Program-made: the position numbers and the translations under genes | Notes under the pieces: model-generated | Databases searched by the model: none | What the model was told of the DNA's origin: nothing | The model's input: only the letters and a program-made list of their open reading frames with translations | Assembly: GCF_003014735.1 (NCBI RefSeq) | Contig: NZ_PYAX01000020.1 | Coordinates: 53,806 to 117,805, forward strand | Direction: 5' to 3' | DNA length: 64,000 nucleotides | Source: Saccharothrix carnea | GTDB lineage: Bacteria; Actinomycetota; Actinomycetes; Mycobacteriales; Pseudonocardiaceae | Part shown: piece after piece, positions 18,570-27,300 of the stretch | Numbering within the stretch: the stretch's first letter is position 1 | Layout of the letters: each line of letters opens with the position of its first letter

Positions 18570-19239
18570 ATGTTGGACGTGAGGACCTCTCTGGTGCCTG
18601 ACTCACCCCCACCGCGACGCGACCCCGGCCAGCGTCCCACCGACGTGGAACTCGCCGCACGGGTGACGGTGGGTGACCGCACGGCCTTCGCTGCACTCTA
18701 CGACCGGTACGCGAAACCGGCGTACTCGCTCGCCCGGCGGATCTGTGTCGATCCCGACCTGGCCGAGGACGTCGTCCAAGAGGCGTTCCTGGCCCTCTGG
18801 CGCAACCCCGCGGCCTACGACAGCTCCCGCGGCGGCTTCGGCACCTGGCTGATGAGACCGTGGTGCACCACCGCGCCGTCGACGCCGTCCGCCGCGAGAA
18901 CGCCAAGAGTAGACGAAGTGTCCCCCTGACTGACGAGGTCTCCGAGCGCAACGTCACACCGGCGGAAGGCGCGGACCACGCCGCGTCGACCGGTGTGGTC
19001 GGTGCGGAGGTCCGGGCGGCGCTGCAAGGGCTGCCCACGGACGAGCGGCAGGTGCTCACGCTGGCCTACCTGGGCGGATACACCCAGGTCGAGGTCGCCG
19101 CGCTGACCGGCCTGCCCTGGGCGCCGTGAAATCGCGCACATTCGCCGCCATCCGCAGGCTTCGCACGGCGTTGCGCTCGGCTTGGGCGGGGGAGACCGGC
19201 GGCGACGCGCCGGACAGGATGACGGGAGCACAGCGGTGA
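18570..19239 (+). pseudogene. ECF sigma factor (SigK type) with two frameshifts
   Basis: Region 2 is intact in the first frame (AARVTVGDRTAFAALYDRYA, DLAEDVVQEAFLALWRNPAA) up to GTWLM near 18855. There the frame changes to the one that continues as HHRAVDAVRREN and region 4 (LQGLPTDERQVLTLAYLGGY). A second shift follows LTGLP near 19118, where one C seems lost (family: LPLGTVKSR), before FAAIRRLRTALRSAW. The restored gene would end TGA at 19237-19239, overlapping the GTG start of the anti-sigma gene. The pair resembles SigK-RskA. Either the sigma factor is recently dead or the sequence has two indel errors. Confidence 0.82.
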
Positions 19240-20018
19240 CCGGGGAGCGGAGGGACGACCGGTGCCCTCGGGAAGAGCTCGCGGTCGGGTACGCGATGCA
19301 CGTGCTCGAACCGGACGAGGAAGGGCTGATGCGCGCCCACCTGCCGGGGTGCGCGCGGTGCCGGGAGACGGTCGACGCCACCGAGGGGGTGACGGCCGCG
19401 CTGGGCGGGGCGGTCCACCAGTACGACCCGCCGCCGCGGTTGCGGGCACGTCTGATGGACGCGATCGAGCACACACCGCAAGTGCGGGAGGAGCAGCACG
19501 TCGAGCTCCCGGAGTCACGTCGCCGGCCAGGCGGGTGGGGGCGCAAGCTGCTCCTGGCCGCCGCGGTACTCGTCTTGGTGGCAGGCGTCGGTGTCGCGGG
19601 CGTGCGGCTCGTCCAGTTAAACGATCGGGTCGCACAGCAGGACGTGCGCGCGGAACGGCTGGAGCGCGCGCTGCGGATCGCGTCCGACCCGGATACGAGC
19701 CGGGCTGTGCTGCGGAACACGTCGGGTGAGACGGTGGCCGTGCTGTTGTCGGGGGACGACGGCGCCGCGGTCATGCCGGTGGACCTGCCGGCCAACGACG
19801 TGACGCGGCAGACCTACGTGGTGTGGGGGACCGGCACGCCGGAGCCTGTGGCGTTGGCCACATTCGACGTCACGGCGGACGGTTCGGACGTGCCCGTGCT
19901 CGCCTGGTCGTCGGACGCGCGTCGGCACAACGGCTTCGGCCTCTCCCTCGAACAGGGGCGCACGGCACCCGCGCGGCCGTCTGCCGTGTTGGCATCCGGC
20001 CAGGTAGGCCCCGCGTGA
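19236..20018 (+). CDS. RskA-type anti-sigma factor with zinc-finger motif
   Basis: About 260 residues. An N-terminal anti-sigma zinc finger (EEGLMRAHLPGCARCRETVD, with the H-x3-C-x2-C pattern) is followed by one membrane helix (KLLLAAAVLVLVAGVGVAGV) and an extracytoplasmic RskA domain (VAVLLSGDDGAAVMPVDLPA, TYVVWGTGTPEPVALATFDV). RskA proteins hold SigK-type sigma factors at the membrane and release them after regulated proteolysis. The GTG start overlaps the stop of the sigma gene (GTGA), so the two are translationally coupled. It is intact although the sigma gene is frameshifted. Confidence 0.85.
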   Translation: MTGERRDDRCPREELAVGYAMHVLEPDEEGLMRAHLPGCARCRETVDATEGVTAALGGAVHQYDPPPRLRARLMDAIEHTPQVREEQHVELPESRRRPGGWGRKLLLAAAVLVLVAGVGVAGVRLVQLNDRVAQQDVRAERLERALRIASDPDTSRAVLRNTSGETVAVLLSGDDGAAVMPVDLPANDVTRQTYVVWGTGTPEPVALATFDVTADGSDVPVLAWSSDARRHNGFGLSLEQGRTAPARPSAVLASGQVGPA

Positions 20019-20043
20019 GCGACGAATGAGCGATGATGTGGGC

Positions 20044-20472
20044 ATGAGCACAGAGCAGCGCGAAGACACCGACAAGGGCGCGGAGCACCGCCACCGGTTC
20101 CGCCGCAATCCCGCGCTGAACCTGACCTACCGCATCGGTGTCGGCGTGGTCGGCGGCTTGGTGCTGGTCGCGGGTGTGCTGATGATCCCGTACCCCGGAC
20201 CGGGCTGGCTGGTCGTCTTCGCCGGCCTGGCGATCCTGGCCACCGAGTTCGAGTGGGCGGGCCGGGTGCTGAGGTTCGCCAAGCGCTACTACGACGCGTG
20301 GGTGGCGTGGTTGAGGCGGCAGAACCTCTTGGTCAAGGGGCTCGTGCTGGCGGGGACCGGCCTCGTGGTGATCGTGACGTGCTGGCTGCTCGGCGTGTTC
20401 GCGCTGGTAGGTGGCTGGGTCGGGCTCGAGTGGAGCTGGTTGCAGAGCCCGATTTTTGGTTCGCGGGGATGA
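20044..20472 (+). CDS. TIGR02611-family membrane protein
   Basis: 142 residues. The conserved PYPGPGWLVVFAGLAILATE block is typical of the actinobacterial TIGR02611/PGPGW family, whose function is not known. Three membrane helices are visible (about 30-50, 58-75 and 105-130), with a basic loop (RFAKRYYDAWVAWLRRQN) between. ATG at 20044 is preferred; an upstream ATG at 20026 is in frame. It ends just before tRNA-Val(CAC). Confidence 0.75.
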   Translation: MSTEQREDTDKGAEHRHRFRRNPALNLTYRIGVGVVGGLVLVAGVLMIPYPGPGWLVVFAGLAILATEFEWAGRVLRFAKRYYDAWVAWLRRQNLLVKGLVLAGTGLVVIVTCWLLGVFALVGGWVGLEWSWLQSPIFGSRG

Positions 20473-20521
20473 TGTTGTAAGCTATGACCACACCGCGAGA
20501 GCGGGAGTGAGAACCGAATAT

Positions 20522-20593
20522 GGGCGTTTAGCTCAGCGGGAGAGCGCTTCGTTCACACCGAAGAGGTCACTGGTTCGATCCCAGTATCGCCCA
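20522..20593 (+). tRNA. tRNA-Val (CAC)
   Basis: Anticodon stem CTTCG/CGAAG with loop TTCACAC (anticodon CAC), D-arm TAGCTCAGCGGGAGAGC, T-arm GGTTCGATCCC. The acceptor arms are GGGCGTT and ATCGCCC, which leaves a T-T mismatch at the sixth pair. An integrase gene lies just downstream in the opposite direction, so the 3' end is probably an attachment site and may have been re-supplied by the incoming element. Confidence 0.93.
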
Positions 20594-20710
20594 CAGTATG
20601 TTTTTGCAGGTCAACGGCTCGTAGGCGATCTTCGTCTGCGGGCCGTTGATCGTTGCGGGGAGCAATTTGGGAGCGGATGATCTTGACCACCTCCGTATTT
20701 GCGAAGGTGG

Positions 20711-21826
20711 TCATGGGTTCGTGCTCCCCGTTCGCTCCCGGGTTTGCTCCCAGCGGTGTTGGAGTGCGGCGAGCATGGTGTCGATCATGGGTTGGGTGAC
20801 GTGGGAGTAGACGCCCATGACGCCGTGGAACTTGTGGCCGATCCTTTTGTGCTGCAGGACTTCGGGGACGCCGTGTTCGATGAGCCAGGTCTTGTGGGTG
20901 TGGCGTAGGTCGTGGAAGTGCATGTCGGGGTTGATCCGCGGTCGTCCGGTGGCCGTGTCGCCGCGGAGCGCCGGTAGCCAGACGCGGCGGCGGAAGTTGG
21001 AGCGTCGGTGGAAGCCGCCGTCGCTTCCGGTGAACACGAAGCGGGCGTGGGGGTGGCGGTCGTGGTGCTCGTCGAGCAGGTCGACCAGGAACTCGGGTAG
21101 GTGCACGGTGCGGACACTGGCCGGAGTCTTGGGCGGGCCGAGGGTGAGTTTGCCGCCGACCTCGTGCAGGGCGCCGTCCTTGCCGTCGATGCGGATCTCT
21201 GCGTTGGCCGTGTCGACCCGTGTCCATTGCAGTCCGGTCAGTTCACCCCAGCGCAGCCCGGTGTAGGCGGCGGTGACGATCAGGGCGGCGTTGTCGGGGG
21301 ACACGCGGGCGGCCAGGTCGGCGACCTGGGCGGCGGTGGCGTGGGGTCGTTCGGGTTGGTCGCCGGTGGCCAGGCGCAGTTTGCGGCAGGGATTGGCGCC
21401 GATCAGTTCCTCGTCGACAGCCTCGCCCATGATCCGTGACAGCAGGTTGACCACGTCGCCGACGCTGCGTTCGCCGAGCTTGCGGCGCAGCTGCTTGGCC
21501 CAGACCTTGACCGTCATCCGGGTCATGTCGCCCAGCTCGGTGTCGGCGAAGCGGGGCAGGATGTGGTTGCGCAGGTGCGAGTCGTAGGTGGCCCAGGTGA
21601 CCGCGCTGACGTCGTGGGCCTGGACCCACTCGCGCACCCAGTCGCCGAACCGGGTCTGCGCCAGCCGCGGGTCGACGAACTTCCCGCGTCGCTGGTCGGA
21701 TTCGACGTCCCGGATCCGGTTTTCCGCTTCTTCGCGTGTGTCGAAGCCGTTCTCGGTGAACAGGGATCCGTCCGGTAGCCGGTAGCGCACCCGGAACCCG
21801 TCACCGCGTTTCTCCACCCAGCCCAT
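20711..21826 (-). CDS. int: tyrosine site-specific integrase
   Basis: About 371 residues. It has an N-terminal Arm-binding/AP2-like segment (GDGFRVRYRLPDGSLF), a SAM-like core-binding domain, and a catalytic domain with Arg in AYTGLRWGELTGLQW, HDLRH (HFHDLRHTHKTWLIEHGVPE), the following His, and the nucleophile Tyr in MGVYSHVTQPMI. It integrates mobile elements by recombination at tRNA genes. ATG 21826 is chosen because a GAGGAG ribosome binding site lies 6 nt upstream; the upstream extension is not protein-like. Its 3' end points at tRNA-Val(CAC), the arrangement seen in actinomycete integrative elements such as pSAM2, and an excisionase-like gene precedes it. Confidence 0.9.
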   Translation of the reverse strand: MGWVEKRGDGFRVRYRLPDGSLFTENGFDTREEAENRIRDVESDQRRGKFVDPRLAQTRFGDWVREWVQAHDVSAVTWATYDSHLRNHILPRFADTELGDMTRMTVKVWAKQLRRKLGERSVGDVVNLLSRIMGEAVDEELIGANPCRKLRLATGDQPERPHATAAQVADLAARVSPDNAALIVTAAYTGLRWGELTGLQWTRVDTANAEIRIDGKDGALHEVGGKLTLGPPKTPASVRTVHLPEFLVDLLDEHHDRHPHARFVFTGSDGGFHRRSNFRRRVWLPALRGDTATGRPRINPDMHFHDLRHTHKTWLIEHGVPEVLQHKRIGHKFHGVMGVYSHVTQPMIDTMLAALQHRWEQTRERTGSTNP

Positions 21827-21924
21827 CACGTACTCCTCGTCCTCGGTGTGTCCGTTTCGCCGTCGTGGACGACGACGGACGGACAGTGACGCTCCATATC
21901 CCTTGGAGAGCAACCGAAATGTGT

Positions 21925-22164
21925 TCAGGCCGCCCTGCGCCGGAGGTGTGGGCCGTGGTTCTCGTGTCCGGTCGCGCGGTCTCCGCGGGCGGGCCGGGAT
22001 CCCCGTTGGACGATGGAGCGCAGGTCCTCGTCGGAGAACCGCAGGTGCTTGCCCACGAAGGTGCACGCGATCTCGCGTCGTCCCGCCATCCGACGCAGCC
22101 ACGACTCGCGCACCGCCAACAGCCGCGCGGCCTGGGCGGGGGTGTGCAACAGCCTGGCCGGCAT
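21925..22164 (-). CDS. xis: excisionase-like helix-turn-helix protein
   Basis: About 79 residues from the ATG at 22164; the frame extends further upstream but becomes Pro/Glu-rich and less conserved. The core LLHTPAQAARLLAVRESWLR, RMAGRREIACTFVGKHLRFS, DEDLRSIV has the winged-helix layout of MerR/Xis-type excisionases that sit upstream of int in actinomycete integrative elements. The product would direct the integrase towards excision. It lies about 100 bp upstream of int on the same strand and is probably co-transcribed with it. Confidence 0.72.
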   Translation of the reverse strand: MPARLLHTPAQAARLLAVRESWLRRMAGRREIACTFVGKHLRFSDEDLRSIVQRGSRPARGDRATGHENHGPHLRRRAA

Positions 22165-22419
22165 CGCGACGACCTCGGCCTCGGACTGGGTCTCCGGCTG
22201 CGGTGCCACCGGCTCGGGTACGTCACCGGACACCGAAGGGGAAGAGGTGGTGGCGAATAGGCGATCACCGTAGGGGTAGTCCACGCGGACCTCCGGGAGT
22301 GCAACGGGCGCGGACTCCGACGTCGCACCCTGTACACCCCTGAACTCCGCAAAAACGGGCCCGAAGGGACATGCGCAGGACAACTTCTGCTCTTGACCGA
22401 TACCGACCGCGACCGCACT

Positions 22420-22463
22420 ACTGGGGGTCAAGGGGTCGCAGGTTCAAATCCTGTCGTCCCGAC
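22420..22463 (+). other. 3' half of tRNA-Pro (GGG): attachment-site relic
   Basis: The sequence from the anticodon loop (ctgggggtcaag) through the T-arm (ggttcaaatcc) to the acceptor 3' strand (gtcgtccc) matches the 3' half of actinobacterial tRNA-Pro(GGG). The 5' half is absent: the preceding bases do not pair. Such half-tRNAs are left when an element integrates at the anticodon loop or T-arm. A terminator-like hairpin follows, as after a genuine tRNA gene. Confidence 0.8.
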
Positions 22464-22472
22464 GGTCCGAAG

Positions 22473-22516
22473 AAGCCCGCTGGTTTGGGAAGTTTGCCCA
22501 GGTCGGCGGGCTTTTT
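22473..22516 (+). terminator. rho-independent terminator after the half tRNA-Pro
   Basis: The stem arms aagcccgc (22473-22480) and gcgggctt are followed by a T-run (cttttt, to 22516). The loop contains a further small inverted repeat (tttgggaagtttgccca). Confidence 0.75.
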
Positions 22517-22521
22517 CATGT

Positions 22522-23699
22522 TGTGCCGCTCGAAAAGTGATCGCTGCTGGTCAGGCAGCTTGTCTGTACTCGTTGATGAGTCCGCCGAGGATGCGGGTGC
22601 GGCGCAGTCTGTGGGTGTCGAGGTCGTGCCCGGCGGTGGGGCGCTGGTAGATGTTGGGTGGTAGTTGGTCGCGTGCCTGGTGAGGCCGGTGTCGGTTGTA
22701 GTGGTCTTCGTAGGTCGCGAGGACCTGGCGTGCATGGCTTTCGCTGGTGATCAGGATGTGGTCGAGAAGTTCGCGTCGGATGGTGCCGATGACCCGTTCG
22801 CAGTGGGCGTTCATCCGCGGTGCCTGTGGTGCGCTTTTGATGATGCGGAGGTCGTCGGCCTGGAAGACGGTGTCGAACGCCTGGCTGTACTTGCCGTCGC
22901 GGTCGCGGAGCAGGAAGCGCAAGGACTCCGTCCGGTGTCCGAGGTCGGCGGTGAGGTTTCTGGCCTGCTGCGTCGTCCACTCCCGGGTCGGGTGGGCGGT
23001 GACGCCGGTGATGTGCAGGCGTCGAGTGTCGTGTTCGAGGAACGCCAGGGCGTAGAGGCGTGTGCCGAGCACTGTGTCGAGGTGGAGGAAGTCCACCGCG
23101 ATGATGCCCTGGGCCTGGGCGGTGAGGAACTGCCGCCAGGTCGGGCCGGTGCGGCGGGGTGCCGGGTCGATGCCGGCGTCGTGCAGGATCCGCCAGACCG
23201 TCGAGTGGGCGATGCGGTGGCCGAGTCGGGCCAACTCGCCATGGATCCGCCGATGACCCCACCGCGGGTTCTCCCGGGCGAGCCGCAGTACGAGCGTCTT
23301 GATCGCCGTCCGGGTCGGTGGGCGCCCAATGCGTCGCCGCGCGCCGTAATCCCACTTGCGGGCCACGAGTCTGCGGTGCCAGGCGAGCAGGGTGCCCGGC
23401 GTGACCGGGAAGACTTCCCGCCATCGGCGACGATCGAGCAGCCCGGCCAGGGCTGCGAACCATAACCGGTCCGAGGGCTCGTAGCGGACCGGACCCGTCA
23501 GTTGGCGGCGAAGGACCGCGTTCTCGTGCCGCAGCACGAGCAGTTCGGCGTCCTTGGCCGCCTCGCTGCGGAGAAGCACCGCCGGGACGGACAACAGCTT
23601 CCGGGTCACCTTGTACAGCAGGGACACGATCACCCGGACATGGTCCCAACACCGTGGCAGCCTTGCTTTACCAGCGACGATGACTTTTCGAGCGGCACA
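22522..23699 (-). mobile_element. intact insertion sequence with terminal inverted repeats
   Basis: The ends at 22522 (tgtgccgctcgaaaagtgat) and, reversed, at 23699 (tgtgccgctcgaaaagtcat) match at all but a few of about 30 positions. The element is about 1178 bp. It interrupts another transposase gene on its right, whose first 43 codons survive at 23700-23826. A solitary copy of the same end is at about 29833, and a decayed transposase of this type is at 12333-12985. Confidence 0.85.
22551..23633 (-). CDS. integrase-core (DDE, rve) transposase
   Basis: About 360 residues from the GTG at 23633, which falls just inside the right inverted repeat. It has an N-terminal segment KDAELLVLRHENAVLRRQL, an HTH_21-like segment ENPRWGHRRIHGELARLGHR and an rve domain: candidate acids in GIIAVDFLHLDTV, in DRDGKYSQAFDTV and in MNAHCERVIGTI. 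It ends GGLINEYRQAA. The frame is uninterrupted and both IS ends are present, so it may be mobile. It belongs to the same broad superfamily as the transposase at 16155-17252 but is a distinct group. Confidence 0.87.
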   Translation of the reverse strand: MIVSLLYKVTRKLLSVPAVLLRSEAAKDAELLVLRHENAVLRRQLTGPVRYEPSDRLWFAALAGLLDRRRWREVFPVTPGTLLAWHRRLVARKWDYGARRRIGRPPTRTAIKTLVLRLARENPRWGHRRIHGELARLGHRIAHSTVWRILHDAGIDPAPRRTGPTWRQFLTAQAQGIIAVDFLHLDTVLGTRLYALAFLEHDTRRLHITGVTAHPTREWTTQQARNLTADLGHRTESLRFLLRDRDGKYSQAFDTVFQADDLRIIKSAPQAPRMNAHCERVIGTIRRELLDHILITSESHARQVLATYEDHYNRHRPHQARDQLPPNIYQRPTAGHDLDTHRLRRTRILGGLINEYRQAA

Positions 23700-23826
23700 G
23701 GCGCAGCACGGCGACTTCGTGCCGCAGTACCAGCAACTCGACGTCCTTGGCAGCGGAGGACCGGCCGAGCAGGACCAGCCAGTCACTGAGTCGGACGAAG
23801 ATCAGGTAAAGCAGTCGTGGCGCCAT
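23700..23826 (-). pseudogene. N-terminal fragment of another transposase, cut by the IS at 22522
   Basis: The minus strand from ATG 23826 reads MAPRLLYLIFVRLSDWLVLL, GRSSAAKDVELLVLRHEVAV, the start of a third group of integrase-core transposases, and stops exactly at the inverted repeat of the neighbouring IS. Its own terminus (gtggggtgccagaactct, reversed) lies near 23889-23905. The C-terminal pieces of the same group are at 29.2-29.8 kb and 10.25-10.3 kb. Confidence 0.7.
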
Positions 23827-24052
23827 GCCTCACGATCATGCTCCTGCAGCACATGGTGCGCGATCGCCGCAGCTCAGCGCCCCAGTGCAGAGTTCTGGCA
23901 CCCCACAGGCAGCAAGGGTTAGGGGCCGCACTCGGACGGCTCCCACGGAGCGCGTGGGCGGCTCTGAGGACCGCCCCCGACGACGCTGGCAGGGACCGCT
24001 TGATGAGACGCCGCAGTGACCTGGGGTCGACGGTACGTCCCCACAGCATCGA

Positions 24053-24086
24053 GGGGTGGCCATGCCGGTACCGGCATGGCCACCCC
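24053..24086. repeat. perfect 34-bp palindrome
   Basis: The sequence from 24053 (ggggtggccatgccggt) reads identically on both strands, with its centre between 24069 and 24070 and no loop. It lies in the gap between IS debris and the conflict-system operon, about 215 bp before the first start codon. It could be a terminator for leftward transcription, an operator, or a cruciform-forming site. There is no T-run on either side. Confidence 0.8.
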
Positions 24087-24300
24087 GTCGACAGTGAGGC
24101 CCGGATCTTGCGTGGGCTGTTTCCACGATGCACGGTGGCGCGCGTGGCCACCGCCTGTGCAGTCGGGCCTACGCGAACCGGATTCCTGGCGCTTCCGGTG
24201 GGCGTCCATTGAGCCGGATTTCGGGTGCTGTCAATGCCGGAGTATTCGGGCGAGTGGTGTTAAGCTGTCGGGATTCGCCCCGTCTGACTCACGAAAGCGT

Positions 24301-27300
24301 GTGACGAGCAGAGTGCCTGAATCCCTGCCCCCGTCTGTGGTGATGCGCCTTCGCGACCGGCGTGCGCTTCTGTGGACGTGCCAGGTTCGCGATCTCCGCC
24401 CCGGCGAGGACCCGCACGACTACTCCGTTGCGGAAGCTGCGGCGGCCGTGCGGTATCGCCTGCAGCCGGATCCGCGCGACCTGCTCGTCGCGTCCAGCTA
24501 CTGGGAGGCGGTGTGGCTGGAGGGCGCGGCGAGCCCTCTGTTGCCGGCGCTCAAGGACGCGGCACAGGCCGTCGAGCCCGAGGTCCGGCAGATCGTGGTG
24601 CTCGCGGCCGACGATGACGCCTCGGCGGACTTGTCCTCACGCGAGTTCCTGCCTGTGTGTGTCCTGCCCGGCGTGCTCGATCCGGAAGCGCCTGCCGCCG
24701 TCCGTTACGGTGCGGTTCGCGGGCGGGTCCGGGAGCGGACGGCGTGGAGGCTGGCCGAGAGACTGTCCCGGTATCGGGAACGGGTGTTGATCGTGCTCGG
24801 TGCCCGGACGAATGACGATCTGAGTGTGCTATCCGAGGTTCTCGAGGACTGTCCGATCGTCGACCTGGAAGTTCTTCTCGTCTGGCCACCGAATGCGCCG
24901 GAGCCCGGCCTGCACTCGAGCCCGTCGACCGTTGTTCGCGTCTGGCGCGGCACCGAGGAAGATCTCTTCACGGTCATGGCCGAGGCCGGTGCCCCGCACG
25001 CTACCGACGTTTCTCGGTACACCGTGCGCATCGGCAGCCGCGAGTTGGCGTTGGGTGCTCGCGACGTCGATCGGATCCTCACCCGGTTCTCGCTCCTCAC
25101 CGAGGAGCAGATCGCTCCGCCGACCACGTTCACCATGCAGAACCTGCTCGCCTTTCTGGACGGCAGTCTGCAGGACTGGTCGGCGTACGGCATCGGCCTG
25201 CCGGTTGAGCGCGACTACCGGACGCAGGACAAGCCTCTGCACGAGGACGTGATCACGACGCTCCGGCAACTGCAGGAAGGCTCGGAAACCGCAACGACCT
25301 TCATCATGCGGCTTCCCGCCGAGCCTGGTGCGGGAGCGACCACACTGCTGCGGGCAGCGGCGTACGAGGCCGCCAAGAATGGGTTTCCCGCTCTAGTCCT
25401 GCGTCCCGAACAGATCACCGTCGATCAGGATGAACTGCTGGCCTTCGCCACCACACTCTCGGAAGGAGCGCTCGCCCTCGGTCTCGAACAGGCCCCACCG
25501 CTGCTTATCGTCATCGACGTCGACCACACCCAGCGTGGCATCACGGCCCGCGGTATCGCGAGCGTGCTCGCCCGGCACGGGCGGTCGGCTGTCGTACTCG
25601 CCGCGCAGGAACCGGATGGCGACGTCGAGCGCCGGACGCGACGAAACGCGGTGCTCCCGGTCCTGCGGACGAACCTGGGGGAGCAGGAAGTCGAGCGGTG
25701 CCAGCGCTCCTTGTCCGGGATCGTGGAGCGGTGGGATCTTCCGGTGGTCGCCCAATCCTTGCACCAATGGCAGCGGTACGACCACGCGACCCGGTGGCCA
25801 TCGGGCGGCGACGGCCCTGCGACGTCGCTGTTCTGGGTCGCGCTGCGGTTCTTCTTCACCGAGGGCATGGCGGAGTCCGATGCCGAGCAGGCGCAGAGCT
25901 TCCTGGCCCGATGGATCACGCAACGCAGCGAGGGGATCGACGACCCTGCGGTGCGCGACATCTTGATGTTTGTGGCCGTGCTGTCCTCGTTTCGACTTCC
26001 GAGTCCACTGTGGACGGTGATCCGTCCCGCGCTGGGCGGCACCTACCCCTCCGAGCTCTCTGCGGCCATCCGGCAGCTCGACGGCATCGTGATCTGGAGT
26101 GGGTCGGCCAAGGGGCTCGACGAGGAAGTCGTCCGGTTCCTCCACCCGGCGCTCGCCTCGGCCTACCTGGAGCACTATGCGGGCGCTCGCTCGGCCGAGG
26201 CGCGGATCCACCGGCTCGAGCCTGTTCTCGGAGCGCTGTCGCCGGGGAGCGTCGCGGACATCTGGATGGCCGAATCGCTGGCGAAGGACGTCCTGGCGCC
26301 GAGATTCGAGGATCGCGTTCAGGACTGGGAGTGGCGGCTGCGGACCTTTGAGCTCATCCCGCCCGTGATCCGAGACCAGAGCAAGACCATCCTGCACCAC
26401 TGGGCGCGGTCGCTGTACAAGTCGGCTGACCACAGCACACCGCGCCTCGCCATCGACGAGCGCCTCGTGCGCTACGCCAGTGCCGTGGAGAAGCTGGAAA
26501 GGGCCACCGGCCTGCCTCGCCGCTCCGGGCGCAACGAGCTTCCCAGCCACCTCTACAACACGCTCGGCACGGCGTACTGGCGGCTCTCGCTCGCTTTGCA
26601 GGAGGCCGACCGCGCGGCTGAAGGCGCAACGGCATGGGAAGGTGCCTGCACCGCGTTCGAGAAGGCGATCGAGTTCTCCGGGGGCACGAACATGGACGCC
26701 CTCTTCGCCTTCAGTCTCCGGCTGCTCGACCACGCGAAGACGGCCAGCGCTGACGAGCAGATGGTCAAGGCCTCCGACATCACGCAGGCACTGGAGTTGC
26801 TCGACGAGGCCGACGACGTCGCAGCGAACCACCTGATGCCCGACCCGGTCTGGACCGAGCATATCGCGACGTATCGCGCCGAGGCGTTCTCGCTGCTCGA
26901 CAGGGAGCTCGGCGATGCCTACCTGAACGAGTTGATCAACTCGGCTGAGGCCGAACTCGGGTATTACTGCAAGGCCCGGCTCTGCTGGCTGCGCAACAAG
27001 AACATGAACGGCGTTGCCGACGCGCTCGCGATCCTCGACGAGGCGGAGAGCGCCGGGGTGCAACCGCAGACCCGCTCGGTGCGGCTGCGTATCTCCCTGC
27101 TCGAACGCCAGCCCGTCCAGCACCACGACTTCGACGAACTCAAGGAGCTGTATCGGCGGTTGAACGCGGAGAGCTCCGAGACACCCCGCCCACTCGACCT
27201 CTTCCGCTACGCCGTGCTTTGCTACCAGACCGGAGACTACCGCGAAGGGGCCGAGCGCTTCCGGCAACTGCGCACGCAGGTCCGCGATGATGACCTCCCC

